From positions 62,001 to 126,000 of the forward strand of contig NZ_SGXD01000003.1 of NCBI RefSeq assembly GCF_004216915.1: DNA of 64,000 nt, read 5' to 3'. Origin of the DNA: Motilibacter rhizosphaerae. GTDB taxonomy: Bacteria; Actinomycetota; Actinomycetes; Motilibacterales; Motilibacteraceae. The notes beneath the pieces were generated by a model. That model ran no database searches. It was not told where the DNA came from and saw only the letters and a list, made by a program, of their open reading frames with translations. The first letter of the stretch is position 1, and each line of letters begins with the position of its first letter. A program made the position numbers and the translations under genes. Of the stretch, positions 42,703 to 52,032 are shown piece after piece.

Positions 42703-45700
42703 TCAGCCCAGCAGGCCGCGTACGTCGTCCGCCGTGAGCGGGCCGGAGACCGCGCCGTCGTCGTCGACCACCTGGCGGAACAGCGCCTCCTTCTTCGCCT
42801 TGAGGTCCTGCACCTTCTCCTCGATCGTCCCGGTCGCCACAAGGCGGTAGACCATGACCGGCTTGTCCTGGCCGATGCGGTGGGCGCGGTCGACGGCCTG
42901 CGCCTCGACGGCGGGGTTCCACCACGGGTCGAGGATGTAGACGTAGTCGGCGGCGGTGAGGTTGAGCCCCACTCCCCCGGCCTTGAGGCTGATGAGGAAC
43001 ACCGACGCGGCACCCGAGCTGAACTCGGCGATCGGCGCCTCGCGGTCGCGCGTACGCCCGTCGAGGTAGGCGCTGCGGATCCCGGCGGAGTCCAGGCGCG
43101 TGCGGACGAGCTGGAGGAACCGGGTGAACTGGCTGAACACCAGCACCTGGTGGCCCTCGGCGACGACCTCGACCAGCTGCTCGAGCAGGACCTCGATCTT
43201 GCTGGAGGGCAGGCCCGTGTACTCAGGGTCGACGAGCTCCGGCGCGAGCGCGAGCTGGCGCAGCATCGTCAGCGACTTGAGGATCTCGAAGCGGTTGCGC
43301 TTGAAGTCGTGCAGCAGCCCCATGACCTTGCGCCGCTCGCGGTTGAGGTGCGCCTGGTAGACGCGGAAGTGCTTCGGCTCCAGGGGGACGTCGAGGATCT
43401 GCTCCTGCTTGGGCGGCAGCTCGGAGGCGACCTGCTCCTTGGTGCGCCGCAGCATAAGCGGCCGTACGCGCCGGTGGAGCTGCGCGAGCAGCTCGGGGTG
43501 GTTGCCCCGCTCGATGGGCCGCTGGTAGATCTCGGTGAAGACCTCGTGGTCCGGGTAGAGCCCGGGCGCGGCGATGGAGAGCAAGGACCACAGATCCAGC
43601 AGGCTGTTCTCGAGCGGGGTGCCCGTCACGGCCAACCGGAAGGGCGCGGAGATCTTGCGGGCAGCGGCGTACGTGCGCCCGCGCGGGTTCTTGACGTACT
43701 GCGCCTCGTCGAGCACGAGCCCGGCCCAGTCGAGCGCGCTGTAGGACGGCTCGTCGATGCGTAGCAGCGTGTAGGACGTGACCACGACGTCGGCCCCGGC
43801 GATGTCCTCGGCGAGCGGGACCCGCCGCTTGGACGTGGTCGCGGTGACCGTGCGCACGTCGAGACCCGGCGCGAACCGCGCCGCCTCCCGGGCCCAGCCC
43901 GCGACCACACTCGTCGGCGCGACGACGAGGAACGGCCCACCAGCAGGGGAAGCAGCGCGAGCGTGCAGCACGAGCGCCAGCGTCTGCAGAGTCTTCCCGA
44001 GGCCCATGTCATCGGCGAGGATGCCGCCGAGCTGGTGCTGCCAGAGGAAGGCCAGCCACTGGAAGCCGGCACGCTGGTAGGGCCGCAGTTCTGCCTGCAG
44101 GCCGGGAGGTTCCGGCGGAGGCGGAGCGTCGGGCAGCTCCAGCAGACCGCGTACGGCGGTGTTCCAGCGCTCGCTCTGCGACTGCACGATCCCCAGCCGC
44201 AGCAGCTCCTGCCAGAGGCCGACCTGGTAGACGCTCAGCGAGAGGTTCTCCGAGGTGCGGTCCTGCACGCGCTCAGCCTCCTCGATGAGCTCGCGCAGGG
44301 TCTCGAGCTCCGGTCGGCGCAGGTCGAGGTAGCTGCCGCCCTCGAGCATGAGGTGCGTCCGCCCCTGCACGAGCGAGCGGAACAGCTTGTCGAACGGCAC
44401 GACCTCACCGTCGACCGAGACCGTGACGGCCAGGTCGTACCAGTCGCGGTGGCGCCCGGTCTCCTCCGCGGTGATGCCGATGACGGGCGGGAGCGTGACC
44501 GGCCGGAAGTCGGGCCGCTCCCCGAGCTCGGTGAGCCGCACGCCGGAGGAGCGCAGCAGCGGCAGCACCTCCTGCACGAGCTCGACCGCGTCCATGTCGC
44601 GGACGTGCGGCGGCATGTCGAGGAAGCGCTGGACCCGGTCGGAGAGGGCGTCGAGCACCCGGTGCTCCTCGTCGAGGTCACGGGAGACCCCGCTCGCGGC
44701 TCCGGTGAGCGGGACGCGGGTGACGGCGTCGCCCACGCGGTACTCGAACCCCCAGGCGAGGTCGGCCTCGAGCCCGGACCACGCGATGGTGAGGGCCAGC
44801 ACGGGCGGCTCGACCTCGGGCGGGCTGACGCTGCCGTCGCGCGACACGAGCGGGGCGACCTGGCGCAGCGCCGGGTAGTAGCCCGAGAAGAACGCGGCGG
44901 ACTCGGTCGCCGGGATCGTCAGCGGCTCGGTCGCGCGCCACAGCTCGCGGAGCCGGTCGTCGAGCTGCTCGGGGAAGGGCACGACGACGAGGCTGGCGTC
45001 CTGCTGGTCCGGCGCGAGGGCGGCGACGACGCGCGGGTCGTGCGAGAACGCCCCCACCGGCGGCTCGCCCACGAGGTCGAGCTCGGAGAGCGGCACGCCC
45101 CCGGCAGCGTGCTGGAGGACCGGCTGCAGGCGGATCGCGCCGTCCTCGTCGGCCAGGTCGAGGGCGACCGGCGCCGACTCCGCGAGGGCCACCGGGCGCA
45201 GCCGGTCGTCGACGAGGGCGACGCCGCGCGCCGCCGCCCGCTGCAGCAGCCGCAGCGCGGTCGGGCCGAAGTCGGTGACGCGGATCGAGCTCGAGCTGCT
45301 GCCGTAGTAGTAAGCCCCCGACACCGCCGCATGCGCCTGGGCGATGTCGCGCAGCGCCTCGCGCTGGGCCTTGTCGTAGCGGCCGAGCAGGTCCGTGCGC
45401 CGCAGGTCCAGCCACGACACCCCGGTCTTCACCCACTGCCCCTTGGCCCCCTGGCACAGCGGGCGCAGCCGCAGCTCCTGGCGCGTCCGCTGCCCCACCG
45501 CCGGCGTCGCCACCGCGTCGACGAGCAGCGCGAGCGGCTTCCCTCGCGAGGCGGGCACCGTCTCGACGACCGCGGCGAGGCTGCGCTGCCAGCTCGACCC
45601 GGCGGGCCCGGTGCGCGCGGCGAGCAGCAGGGCGGCCACGTGCTTGCAGTCGAACGCCACCGGGCAGGAGCAGTGGCCCGCGACGCCCTTGCCCTTGGGC

Positions 45701-45888
45701 GCGACGAGGACCTGGTAAGGCGCGGGCATCGTCCCCTTGACCAGCCCGGAGATCTCCCCCGACGCGGCGTCGCGGGTCAGGCCGGTGACACGGCCGGCCT
45801 CGGCCAGCGCCCGCCCCAGCTCGTACGCACGGGTGCCCACGAGCGCGCGGATCTCCGCGTCCGCGAGGGCGTCGAGCGAGCGGGCCAT
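42703..45888 (-). CDS. SNF2-family DEAD/DEAH helicase with SWIM zinc finger
   Basis: A 1,061-aa protein started at ATG 45888 (MARSLDALADAEIRALVGTR). An N-terminal SWIM finger is present as CSCPVAFDCKH (C73, C75, C81, H83). The central region (about 100-590) is family-specific. The helicase core has Walker A DDMGLGKTLQTLAL with Lys632, DEAQ box LVLDEAQYVKNP with Asp727-Glu728, and the C-terminal lobe with VFSQFTRFLQLVRT, SLKAGGVGLNLTAADYV and DRAHRIGQDKPVMVYRL. All motor motifs are intact. Bacterial HepA/RapA-like SNF2 proteins remodel protein-DNA or polymerase complexes; the target is not known. Confidence 0.94.
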   Translation of the reverse strand: MARSLDALADAEIRALVGTRAYELGRALAEAGRVTGLTRDAASGEISGLVKGTMPAPYQVLVAPKGKGVAGHCSCPVAFDCKHVAALLLAARTGPAGSSWQRSLAAVVETVPASRGKPLALLVDAVATPAVGQRTRQELRLRPLCQGAKGQWVKTGVSWLDLRRTDLLGRYDKAQREALRDIAQAHAAVSGAYYYGSSSSSIRVTDFGPTALRLLQRAAARGVALVDDRLRPVALAESAPVALDLADEDGAIRLQPVLQHAAGGVPLSELDLVGEPPVGAFSHDPRVVAALAPDQQDASLVVVPFPEQLDDRLRELWRATEPLTIPATESAAFFSGYYPALRQVAPLVSRDGSVSPPEVEPPVLALTIAWSGLEADLAWGFEYRVGDAVTRVPLTGAASGVSRDLDEEHRVLDALSDRVQRFLDMPPHVRDMDAVELVQEVLPLLRSSGVRLTELGERPDFRPVTLPPVIGITAEETGRHRDWYDLAVTVSVDGEVVPFDKLFRSLVQGRTHLMLEGGSYLDLRRPELETLRELIEEAERVQDRTSENLSLSVYQVGLWQELLRLGIVQSQSERWNTAVRGLLELPDAPPPPEPPGLQAELRPYQRAGFQWLAFLWQHQLGGILADDMGLGKTLQTLALVLHARAASPAGGPFLVVAPTSVVAGWAREAARFAPGLDVRTVTATTSKRRVPLAEDIAGADVVVTSYTLLRIDEPSYSALDWAGLVLDEAQYVKNPRGRTYAAARKISAPFRLAVTGTPLENSLLDLWSLLSIAAPGLYPDHEVFTEIYQRPIERGNHPELLAQLHRRVRPLMLRRTKEQVASELPPKQEQILDVPLEPKHFRVYQAHLNRERRKVMGLLHDFKRNRFEILKSLTMLRQLALAPELVDPEYTGLPSSKIEVLLEQLVEVVAEGHQVLVFSQFTRFLQLVRTRLDSAGIRSAYLDGRTRDREAPIAEFSSGAASVFLISLKAGGVGLNLTAADYVYILDPWWNPAVEAQAVDRAHRIGQDKPVMVYRLVATGTIEEKVQDLKAKKEALFRQVVDDDGAVSGPLTADDVRGLLG

Positions 45889-45965
45889 GCCGGCGAGTCT
45901 AGGAAGCGGGGGTGACAGGCCCTCGCGCACGTCATGCCGGGGACGTCCCTGCCGATGGGACGCGC

Positions 45966-48179
45966 GTGAGCAGCGCAGAGGGACGCCGCACGCGGGCCGT
46001 GCTCTGCCTGCTCCTCGCCCTCCTCGTGGTCCCCGTGGGCGTCGCCCGCGCCGCCTTCCGCGGGACCGGGACCAGCTCGAGCACGCTGACGGCGGCGTCC
46101 TCGTTCGACGACTACCCGACCGCGGTGGGCCGCCAGTCGCCCTCGCTCTACTACCGCCAGGACGAGGCCGCGTCGGCGAGCTCCACGAGCACCGCCACCA
46201 GCAGCAGCGGCTCCTCGTCGGGGACCTACAACGGGCGCACCGACGGCCCGTCGCTGTGGTGGAAGGCGGACGAGGCGTCGGGCACCACGGCGTACGACTC
46301 CTCGGGCGGGGCCGACCCCGGCACGGTCACCGGCGCGACCGTCGGGGCGACCGGCTGGTCCGGCAACGCGTTCTCCTTCGGCGCCAGCAGCGCCCAGGTG
46401 GTGGCGTCGGCGCGCCCGGCCGTGCGTACGGACCGGAGCTTCAGCGTCTCGGCGCGCATCATGTTCGCCGGCACCGCAGGGACCCAGACCGTCGTCAGCC
46501 AGGACGGCTCGGTCAACTCCGCGTTCTACCTCGGCTACAAGGCCGGGACCGGCTGGCGGTTCGTGCTCACGTCGGCCGACACCTCCGGCGCGACCCTCAA
46601 CCAGTCCCTGCTGGCCAGCACGGCGGGCACCAGCTCGTGGTACGACCTCGTCGGGGTCTACGACAGCACCGCCGGCACGGCGACCGTCTACGTCAACGGC
46701 ACGGCAGGCGGTGCCACCAGCGTGCCCGCGCTGTGGAACGCGACAGGGTCGCTCGAGGTCGGCCGGTCGCTCTACCACGGCGCCGCGAGCGACCCGGTCA
46801 ACGGCAAGGTCGACGACATCCGCGTCTACAACCGGGCGCTGACGCCGAGCGAGATCTCGGCGATCTCCAGCAGCACGGCGTACTACGGCCGCTGGGACTT
46901 CTCCGAGTCGGCGGGCGCGTCGAGCGCGGCCGACACGTCGGGCAACACGCCGACCATCCCGCTGACGCTCGCCAGCGACGCCGGCTCCCCGCCGGCGTTC
47001 GGGCAGGGCGGGAAGTACGGCAACGGCCTCGCGCTGGCGGCCGCCAGCCAGCAGTACGCCACGAGCGGCAGCACACCCGTGGTCCCGGCGAACACCAGCT
47101 TCACGACGTCCGCGTGGGTGCTGACGAACACCCTCGGCAGCTACGCCGACGCGGTCACGCAGGTCGCCGACACCGGCAGCTACTTCTGGCTCACCTTCGA
47201 CGGGACCTACGGCAGCTACGGGCGCTGGGTCTTCGGGATCAACAGCACGGTCAGCACCGCGGTCACCGCGACGTACGCACCGGCGAGCTCACCGGTGAAC
47301 TCGTGGACGTTCCTCACGGGGACCTACGACGCGAGCACGCACCTGATGAAGCTGTACGTCGGCAGCACCCTGGTCAACACGGCCTCGGTGACGCTGAACT
47401 ACGTGCCGACCACCATGGGCGGGCTGCAGGTCGGGCGCGGCCGCAACGCCGGCAGCCCGACGAACTACTGGCCGGGCACGCTCGACCAGGTGCACGTCTA
47501 CAACCGTGCGCTGACCCAGGCCGAGGTCACGACGCTCTACAACAGCGGCGGCGCGCAGGGCACCGAGCCGGTCAGCAGCGACGTCATCGCCATGGCCGCA
47601 GCGCAGACCGGGGCGCTGCAGGGGGCGCAGCAGGGGCAGACGGGGTCGACGGCCGTCGCGTACTCCGGCACGGCCAACGGCTACGACACGACGCAGGTGA
47701 CGACGCCGAGCTCGACCTTCTCGCTGGAGTGCTGGTTCAAGGTCGCGCCGGGCCAGGGCGGGGCGCTGATCGGCTACACGAACGACAAGACCGGGATGTC
47801 GAGCTCGGCCTGGAACCAGAACCTCTACATCGACACGGGCGGATACGTCGAGTTCGGCGTCAACAACGGCGCCAGCAGCCTCACGATCATCAAGTCCGAC
47901 AGCCCGGAGGCCGACGGCGCCTGGCACCACGTCGCGGCGACCTCGGGTCCCGCCGGCATGCTGCTCTACGTCGACGGGGTCAAGCAGGCCATGACGGGCC
48001 CGGCCTACACCACCGTGCAGAACTACACGGGCTACTGGCGCTGGGGCGGGAACCAGCTGTCGGGGTGGCAGAACTCCCCGTCGAACCCGTACCTCGTCGG
48101 GAGCCTCGACGAGGTCGCGGTCTACCCCGTCCAGCTCACCGCGCAGCAGGTCGCCTGGCACTTCCACGCCAACCACTGA
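45966..48179 (+). CDS. Secreted protein with three LamG/concanavalin-like domains
   Basis: A 737-aa protein starting at GTG (VSSAEGRRTRAVLCLLLALL) with signal peptide cleaved near residue 29. After a Ser/Thr linker (about 65-90) come three related lectin-like jelly-roll domains, about 95-290, 293-520 and 535-737. Each ends with the same kind of strand: DDIRVYNRALTPSEI, DQVHVYNRALTQAEV and DEVAVYPVQLTAQQV. Internal hallmarks include VSARIMFAG, TSAWVLTN and SLECWFKVAPGQGGALIGYT. The lack of a sortase signal or transmembrane tail suggests secretion. Ligand is likely carbohydrate or cell-surface material, by analogy. It is divergent from the SNF2 gene. Confidence 0.85.
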   Translation: MSSAEGRRTRAVLCLLLALLVVPVGVARAAFRGTGTSSSTLTAASSFDDYPTAVGRQSPSLYYRQDEAASASSTSTATSSSGSSSGTYNGRTDGPSLWWKADEASGTTAYDSSGGADPGTVTGATVGATGWSGNAFSFGASSAQVVASARPAVRTDRSFSVSARIMFAGTAGTQTVVSQDGSVNSAFYLGYKAGTGWRFVLTSADTSGATLNQSLLASTAGTSSWYDLVGVYDSTAGTATVYVNGTAGGATSVPALWNATGSLEVGRSLYHGAASDPVNGKVDDIRVYNRALTPSEISAISSSTAYYGRWDFSESAGASSAADTSGNTPTIPLTLASDAGSPPAFGQGGKYGNGLALAAASQQYATSGSTPVVPANTSFTTSAWVLTNTLGSYADAVTQVADTGSYFWLTFDGTYGSYGRWVFGINSTVSTAVTATYAPASSPVNSWTFLTGTYDASTHLMKLYVGSTLVNTASVTLNYVPTTMGGLQVGRGRNAGSPTNYWPGTLDQVHVYNRALTQAEVTTLYNSGGAQGTEPVSSDVIAMAAAQTGALQGAQQGQTGSTAVAYSGTANGYDTTQVTTPSSTFSLECWFKVAPGQGGALIGYTNDKTGMSSSAWNQNLYIDTGGYVEFGVNNGASSLTIIKSDSPEADGAWHHVAATSGPAGMLLYVDGVKQAMTGPAYTTVQNYTGYWRWGGNQLSGWQNSPSNPYLVGSLDEVAVYPVQLTAQQVAWHFHANH

Positions 48180-48325
48180 GCTTCCCGTCACCCGTTCGGA
48201 GGCGGGGAGCGCTCTCTTCGGCCCGCTGCGTCACGATCGCATCACGACTGCGGGCACGGTGTTCCGCACGGCTGGGCGCGGTGCCACGGTGTCGCTTGTC
48301 TCACCCGTCGGACGAGGAGGTCCGT

Positions 48326-48646
48326 GTGGAGCAGGACGAGAGTCGGATCAGCCAGCTGCTGCCGAGCCAGGCGCGGCGCCCCGTGCTCGTGACGATGGGC
48401 CCGGACGGGGACCTCAGCGTCGAGCGGCAGCGGGTGGCAGAAGCGGTCCGGACGAGCAGGGCCGGGGACGTGATCGTGCTGGACACCGCGGCGGTGCAGG
48501 GCCCGTCGGTGTCGCTGGCGTTCTTCCTGCACAGCGCCATCGAGGCAGCGCTGCTGCGCGGCGCGCGGCTCGAGGTGCTGCCCGAGGGCGGGCAGGTCCG
48601 CGAGCGGCTGGAGACCGAGGGCATCGGCGCGGGACGACCGGCGTAG
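48326..48646 (+). CDS. Small STAS-like protein, 106 aa
   Basis: The GTG (VEQDESRISQLLPSQARRPV) follows CGAGGAGG. The pattern resembles anti-sigma-factor antagonist (STAS) folds: strand GDVIVLDTAAVQGPSVSL, a helix HSAIEAALLRGA, strand RLEVLPEGGQVRERLE and a final helix. The phosphorylatable Ser of SpoIIAA-type proteins would fall in the GPSVSL segment, which has Ser residues. A role in partner-switching regulation is possible, but no kinase or sigma factor is adjacent. It is preceded by an independent 146-base gap and followed by the TMEM175-type gene. Confidence 0.6.
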   Translation: MEQDESRISQLLPSQARRPVLVTMGPDGDLSVERQRVAEAVRTSRAGDVIVLDTAAVQGPSVSLAFFLHSAIEAALLRGARLEVLPEGGQVRERLETEGIGAGRPA

Positions 48647-48762
48647 CGACCGTCGACCGGAGCGGCGGGAGGGGCGCTCCGGTCGCAGGCCGCGTGGCGT
48701 ACCCGAGTCGGGGACGGGGCGACTCGGGTACGGGTCGGCGCCGTCCCGGCTAGCGTCTGGCC

Positions 48763-49350
48763 ATGCCCACCTCTCGCCTGGAAGCGTTCACCGACGGCGT
48801 CCTCGCCATCATCATCACGATCATGGTGCTCGAGCTGAAGGTGCCCGAGCAGACCACGTGGGCGGCCGTGCACGACGAGCTGCCGGTGCTGCTGAGCTAC
48901 GTGCTGAGCTTCATCTTCGTCGGCATCTACTGGAACAACCACCACCACATGCTGCACGCCACCGACCGCGTGGACGGGCTGGTGCTGTGGGCGAACCTGC
49001 ACCTGCTGTTCTGGCTCTCGCTGGTGCCGTGGGCGGCCGGCTTCATGGGCGAGCACCACTTCGACGCCGTCCCCGTCGCGCTGTACGGCGCCATCCAGCT
49101 CGCGGCGGCCATCGCGTACTTCCTGCTGCAGACGTGCATCATCCGGCTGCAGGGCGAGCAGTCGCTGGTGCGCATCGCCGTCGGCAGCGACCTCAAGGGC
49201 AAGCTGTCGCCGGTGCTCTGCCTGCTCGGGATCGCGCTGACGCCGCTGAGCGCGTGGGCCGGGCTGGCGGCGTACGTCGTGCTGGCGAGCGCCTGGCTGG
49301 TGCCCGACCGGCGGATCGAGCGGGTCGTGGCCGGGCGGGCGGAGGCGTAG
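48763..49350 (+). CDS. TMEM175-type (DUF1211) potassium channel protein
   Basis: A 195-aa membrane protein with the family N-terminus RLEAFTDGVLAIIITIMVLE, where FTDG is a variant of the FSD signature lining the channel pore. Helices follow at LLSYVLSFIFVGIYWNNHHH, LVLWANLHLLFWLSLVPWAA, YGAIQLAAAIAYFLLQ and a final hydrophobic pair. The HHHMLH segment after helix 2 is also typical. Bacterial members form tetrameric leak-type K+ channels. The ATG lacks a strong ribosome site, and codon use is normal. Its stop is 3 bases from the convergent small membrane-protein stop. Confidence 0.9.
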   Translation: MPTSRLEAFTDGVLAIIITIMVLELKVPEQTTWAAVHDELPVLLSYVLSFIFVGIYWNNHHHMLHATDRVDGLVLWANLHLLFWLSLVPWAAGFMGEHHFDAVPVALYGAIQLAAAIAYFLLQTCIIRLQGEQSLVRIAVGSDLKGKLSPVLCLLGIALTPLSAWAGLAAYVVLASAWLVPDRRIERVVAGRAEA

Positions 49351-49352
49351 GG

Positions 49353-49520
49353 CTAGCGGCGGCGCCGGTGCCTGCGCCGCTCGACGACGGACGCGGAGCC
49401 GAGCCCGAGGGCCGCGAGCAGGTAGAACGCGGCGGCTCCGCGCTGGCCGGAAGCCCAGGCGAAGGCGGCGGCCGCGAGCAGGCCGGCGGCCGCGACGCCG
49501 AGCAGCCGCGCACTCCTCAT
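49353..49520 (-). CDS. 55-aa small membrane protein
   Basis: A minus-strand frame from ATG (MRSARLLGVAAAGLLAAAAF) to TAG encodes 55 aa. It has two hydrophobic segments, residues 6-22 and 28-42, and a strongly basic end (ERRRHRRRR), a topology consistent with a two-helix membrane protein with the tail inside. It lies 25 bases beyond the GH43 stop and converges on the TMEM175-type gene. No family is recognised. No strong ribosome site is visible, so confidence is moderate. Confidence 0.5.
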   Translation of the reverse strand: MRSARLLGVAAAGLLAAAAFAWASGQRGAAAFYLLAALGLGSASVVERRRHRRRR

Positions 49521-49545
49521 CGCCGGGTCACGCAGCCATGGTGCC

Positions 49546-50478
49546 TCAGCCGAGCTCGACCACGGGCCCCTGCTCGGTCCACGTCAGCGGCGCGAGGTGC
49601 GGGCGCCGTAGTCGGCGTGCGTCGTCCCACGCGTGGAAGACGAGGAAGTCCCTGCCCTCCGCGAGCAGCACGCTGCAGTGCCCGGGCCCGAGCAGGCCGC
49701 TCGCCGACGACAGGACGCTCGGCCCCTCCCCCACGGGAGCCCAGTCCCCGTCGAGGCTGGCCGCGGCGGCGAGGCCCACGCCGTAGCCCTCGCCCTGCCA
49801 GTTGCCGCCGCTGTAGAGCATCCACCAGCGGCCCTGCCGGTACTGCAGCGACGGACCCTCGAGCGTGTGCCAGTCGCGCCGCTCGCCGTAGATCAACCGG
49901 TCGCGCTGGTAGACCTGCCAGTCCGCGTCGGCCGTGAGGACGATCTCGACCGGTCCCAGCTCGGTCATGTGGTGGAGCCGCGCACGGGCGATCACGGTCC
50001 CGGGCCGGGGACCGGCCAGGTGGTCGGTCGCGAAGTAGAGCCACCAGGAGCCGTCGGCGTCCTGCACAGGCGAGGCGTCGATGGCGAAGGGGAGACCCGG
50101 CGTGAGGACGACCCCGACGTCCTCGAAGGGCCCCAGCGCGGAACGGGAGGCGGCGACCCGGAGGGCGTGACCCACCTCCCCCGCCCCCACCGAGTAGTAG
50201 AGGTAGTAGGTGCCGTCGGCGTGGGCGACCTCGGGTGCCCAGTACTCCGCGCCCTCGGGCTCGTCGGCGAGCCGGGTGAGTGCACCGCCCACGTGTCGCC
50301 ACGTCCGCAGGTCCTCGCTGTGCAGCAGGCAGAACACACGCGGATCGTCCCGGGCGACCGTCGGGTCCGTGCCGTACAGGACGAAGCCCTCGGGCGTCGC
50401 GAGCGCGAAGGGGTCGGCGCAGTAGCCGTCCCAGGCGGGGATGCGGGCGGACACCGGGCCGGCCTGGACCGTGGTCAT
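49546..50478 (-). CDS. Glycoside hydrolase family 43 arabinosidase/xylosidase
   Basis: A 310-aa five-bladed propeller. The three catalytic carboxylates of GH43 are visible: base Asp22 in YCADPFAL, Asp134 in PFAIDASPV (pKa modulator) and acid Glu207 in HTLEGPSLQYR. Other family patterns are EYWAPEVAHADGTYYLYYS and WWMLYSGGNW. No signal peptide, so cytoplasmic. The ATG overlaps the GH51 stop (ATGA), so it is co-translated with the alpha-L-arabinofuranosidase. Substrate is probably arabino- or xylo-oligosaccharides; arabinan versus arabinoxylan cannot be separated from sequence. Confidence 0.9.
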   Translation of the reverse strand: MTTVQAGPVSARIPAWDGYCADPFALATPEGFVLYGTDPTVARDDPRVFCLLHSEDLRTWRHVGGALTRLADEPEGAEYWAPEVAHADGTYYLYYSVGAGEVGHALRVAASRSALGPFEDVGVVLTPGLPFAIDASPVQDADGSWWLYFATDHLAGPRPGTVIARARLHHMTELGPVEIVLTADADWQVYQRDRLIYGERRDWHTLEGPSLQYRQGRWWMLYSGGNWQGEGYGVGLAAAASLDGDWAPVGEGPSVLSSASGLLGPGHCSVLLAEGRDFLVFHAWDDARRLRRPHLAPLTWTEQGPVVELG

Positions 50479-52001
50479 GCCTCCCCCTGCGCCGGGACCA
50501 GCCGCAGCACGCTCCAGGAGACCGGCGGCAGCGGGACGGAGAAGCCGGTCTCCGTGGCGCGTGCGGCCTCCGCCGTCCCCGCGGCGCTGCGCGGTGCCAC
50601 GCGCTCGGGGGTCGCCCGGGTGTTGCTCGCGTCGAGGTCGGCCCCGCCCAGCAGCAGGTGCTCGGCGACGGTGAGAGCACCGAACGCCCGCAGGCCGAGC
50701 TGAAGGTCGACGGTCTGGTCCTGGTGCCGGTTGAGCGCGAACACCGTCACCGCGCCGGTCGCGGGGTCGTGCACCGCGACTGCGTCAGCGGCGGGGACCT
50801 CGCCGAGGGCCTTGGTGGGGATCGCGGCGACCTGCGGCCGGGTCTGCAGCACTATCCCCCGGGCGAGCCGCGCCGTGAGCGAGAACGGGAAGAACGTCGT
50901 CTGCCGCCAGGCGGCGACGTCGGGCTCGGCCCGGATCGGGGCGATGACGTTGACCAGCTGGGCGAGCGCGGCGACCCCGACGCGGTCGGCGTGCCGCAGC
51001 AGGCTCATGAGCAGGCCGCCGACGACGACCGCATCCTCGACGTCGTAGTCCTCCTCGATGAGCCGCGGGTCGGGGACCCAGTCCTCGGTGGTGCCGGGAG
51101 TCCTGCCGTCGTACCAGACGTTCCACTCGTCGAAGCTGACCATGAGCTTCTTGCGGGAGCGGCGCTTCGCACCGATGTGGTCCGCGGTCGCGACGACTCC
51201 GTCGATGAACTCGTCCATGGCGACGCCCGAGGCCAGCCAGCCGGCGCGGTCCTCGGGGTCGTTGGTGAAGTACGCGTGGAGCGAGATGTAGTCCACGACG
51301 TCGTACGCGTGCTCGAGGACCGTCGCCTCCCACTGTCCGAAGGTCGGCATGCTGGGCGTCGAGCTGCCGCAGGCGACGAGCTCGATCGTCGGGTCGACCG
51401 CGCGCATCGCCTTGCCGGTCTGGGCGGCGAGCCGGCCGTACTCGTCGGCCGACTTGAAGCCGAGCTGCCAGGGCCCGTCCATCTCGTTGCCGAGGCACCA
51501 GAGCCTGATGCCGAACGGGTCCGGCGAGCCGTTGCGGGCGCGCAGGTCCGACCACGCCGTGCCGCCGGGGTGGTTGGCGTACTCCAGCAGGTTGCAGGCG
51601 TCCTCGATGCCGCGCGTACCGAGGTTGACCGCCATCATCGGCTCGACCTCGGCCTGCGCGGCCCACGTCATGAACTCGTGCAGCCCGAAGGTGTTCGGCT
51701 CGGTGCTGTGCCAGGCGAGGTTGAGCCGGGAGGGACGCTGCTCGACCGGGCCGACGCCGTCCTCCCAGCGGTAGCCGGAGACGAAGTTCCCGCCCGGGTA
51801 GCGCACGAGGCTGACGCCGAGGTCGCGGGTGAGCTTGAGGACGTCGGCGCGGTAGCCCGCGGTGTCGGACTCGAGGTGGCCGGGGTCGACGATGCCGCCG
51901 TAGACGCAGCGGCCCATGTGCTCGATGAACGAGCCGAACAGGCGGCGGGGCACCTCCCCCACGGTGAAGTCGGGGTCGAGGGTGACGCGGCAGGTGATCA
52001 C
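50475..52001 (-). CDS. Glycoside hydrolase family 51 alpha-L-arabinofuranosidase
   Basis: A 508-aa intracellular enzyme starting at GTG (VITCRVTLDPDFTVGEVPRR). The N-terminus includes RRLFGSFIEHMGRCVYGGIV, typical for GH51. The TIM barrel carries acid/base Glu173 in WCLGNEMDGPWQLG and nucleophile Glu292 in SFDEWNVWYDGR; the C-terminal beta domain follows from about 390. It removes terminal alpha-L-arabinofuranosyl groups from imported arabinosides. It is fourth in the transport-hydrolysis operon and overlaps GH43. Confidence 0.95.
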   Translation of the reverse strand: MITCRVTLDPDFTVGEVPRRLFGSFIEHMGRCVYGGIVDPGHLESDTAGYRADVLKLTRDLGVSLVRYPGGNFVSGYRWEDGVGPVEQRPSRLNLAWHSTEPNTFGLHEFMTWAAQAEVEPMMAVNLGTRGIEDACNLLEYANHPGGTAWSDLRARNGSPDPFGIRLWCLGNEMDGPWQLGFKSADEYGRLAAQTGKAMRAVDPTIELVACGSSTPSMPTFGQWEATVLEHAYDVVDYISLHAYFTNDPEDRAGWLASGVAMDEFIDGVVATADHIGAKRRSRKKLMVSFDEWNVWYDGRTPGTTEDWVPDPRLIEEDYDVEDAVVVGGLLMSLLRHADRVGVAALAQLVNVIAPIRAEPDVAAWRQTTFFPFSLTARLARGIVLQTRPQVAAIPTKALGEVPAADAVAVHDPATGAVTVFALNRHQDQTVDLQLGLRAFGALTVAEHLLLGGADLDASNTRATPERVAPRSAAGTAEAARATETGFSVPLPPVSWSVLRLVPAQGEA

Positions 52002-52032
52002 GGGAGGCTCCGGGTGGGAGGCGGGGCGGGTG

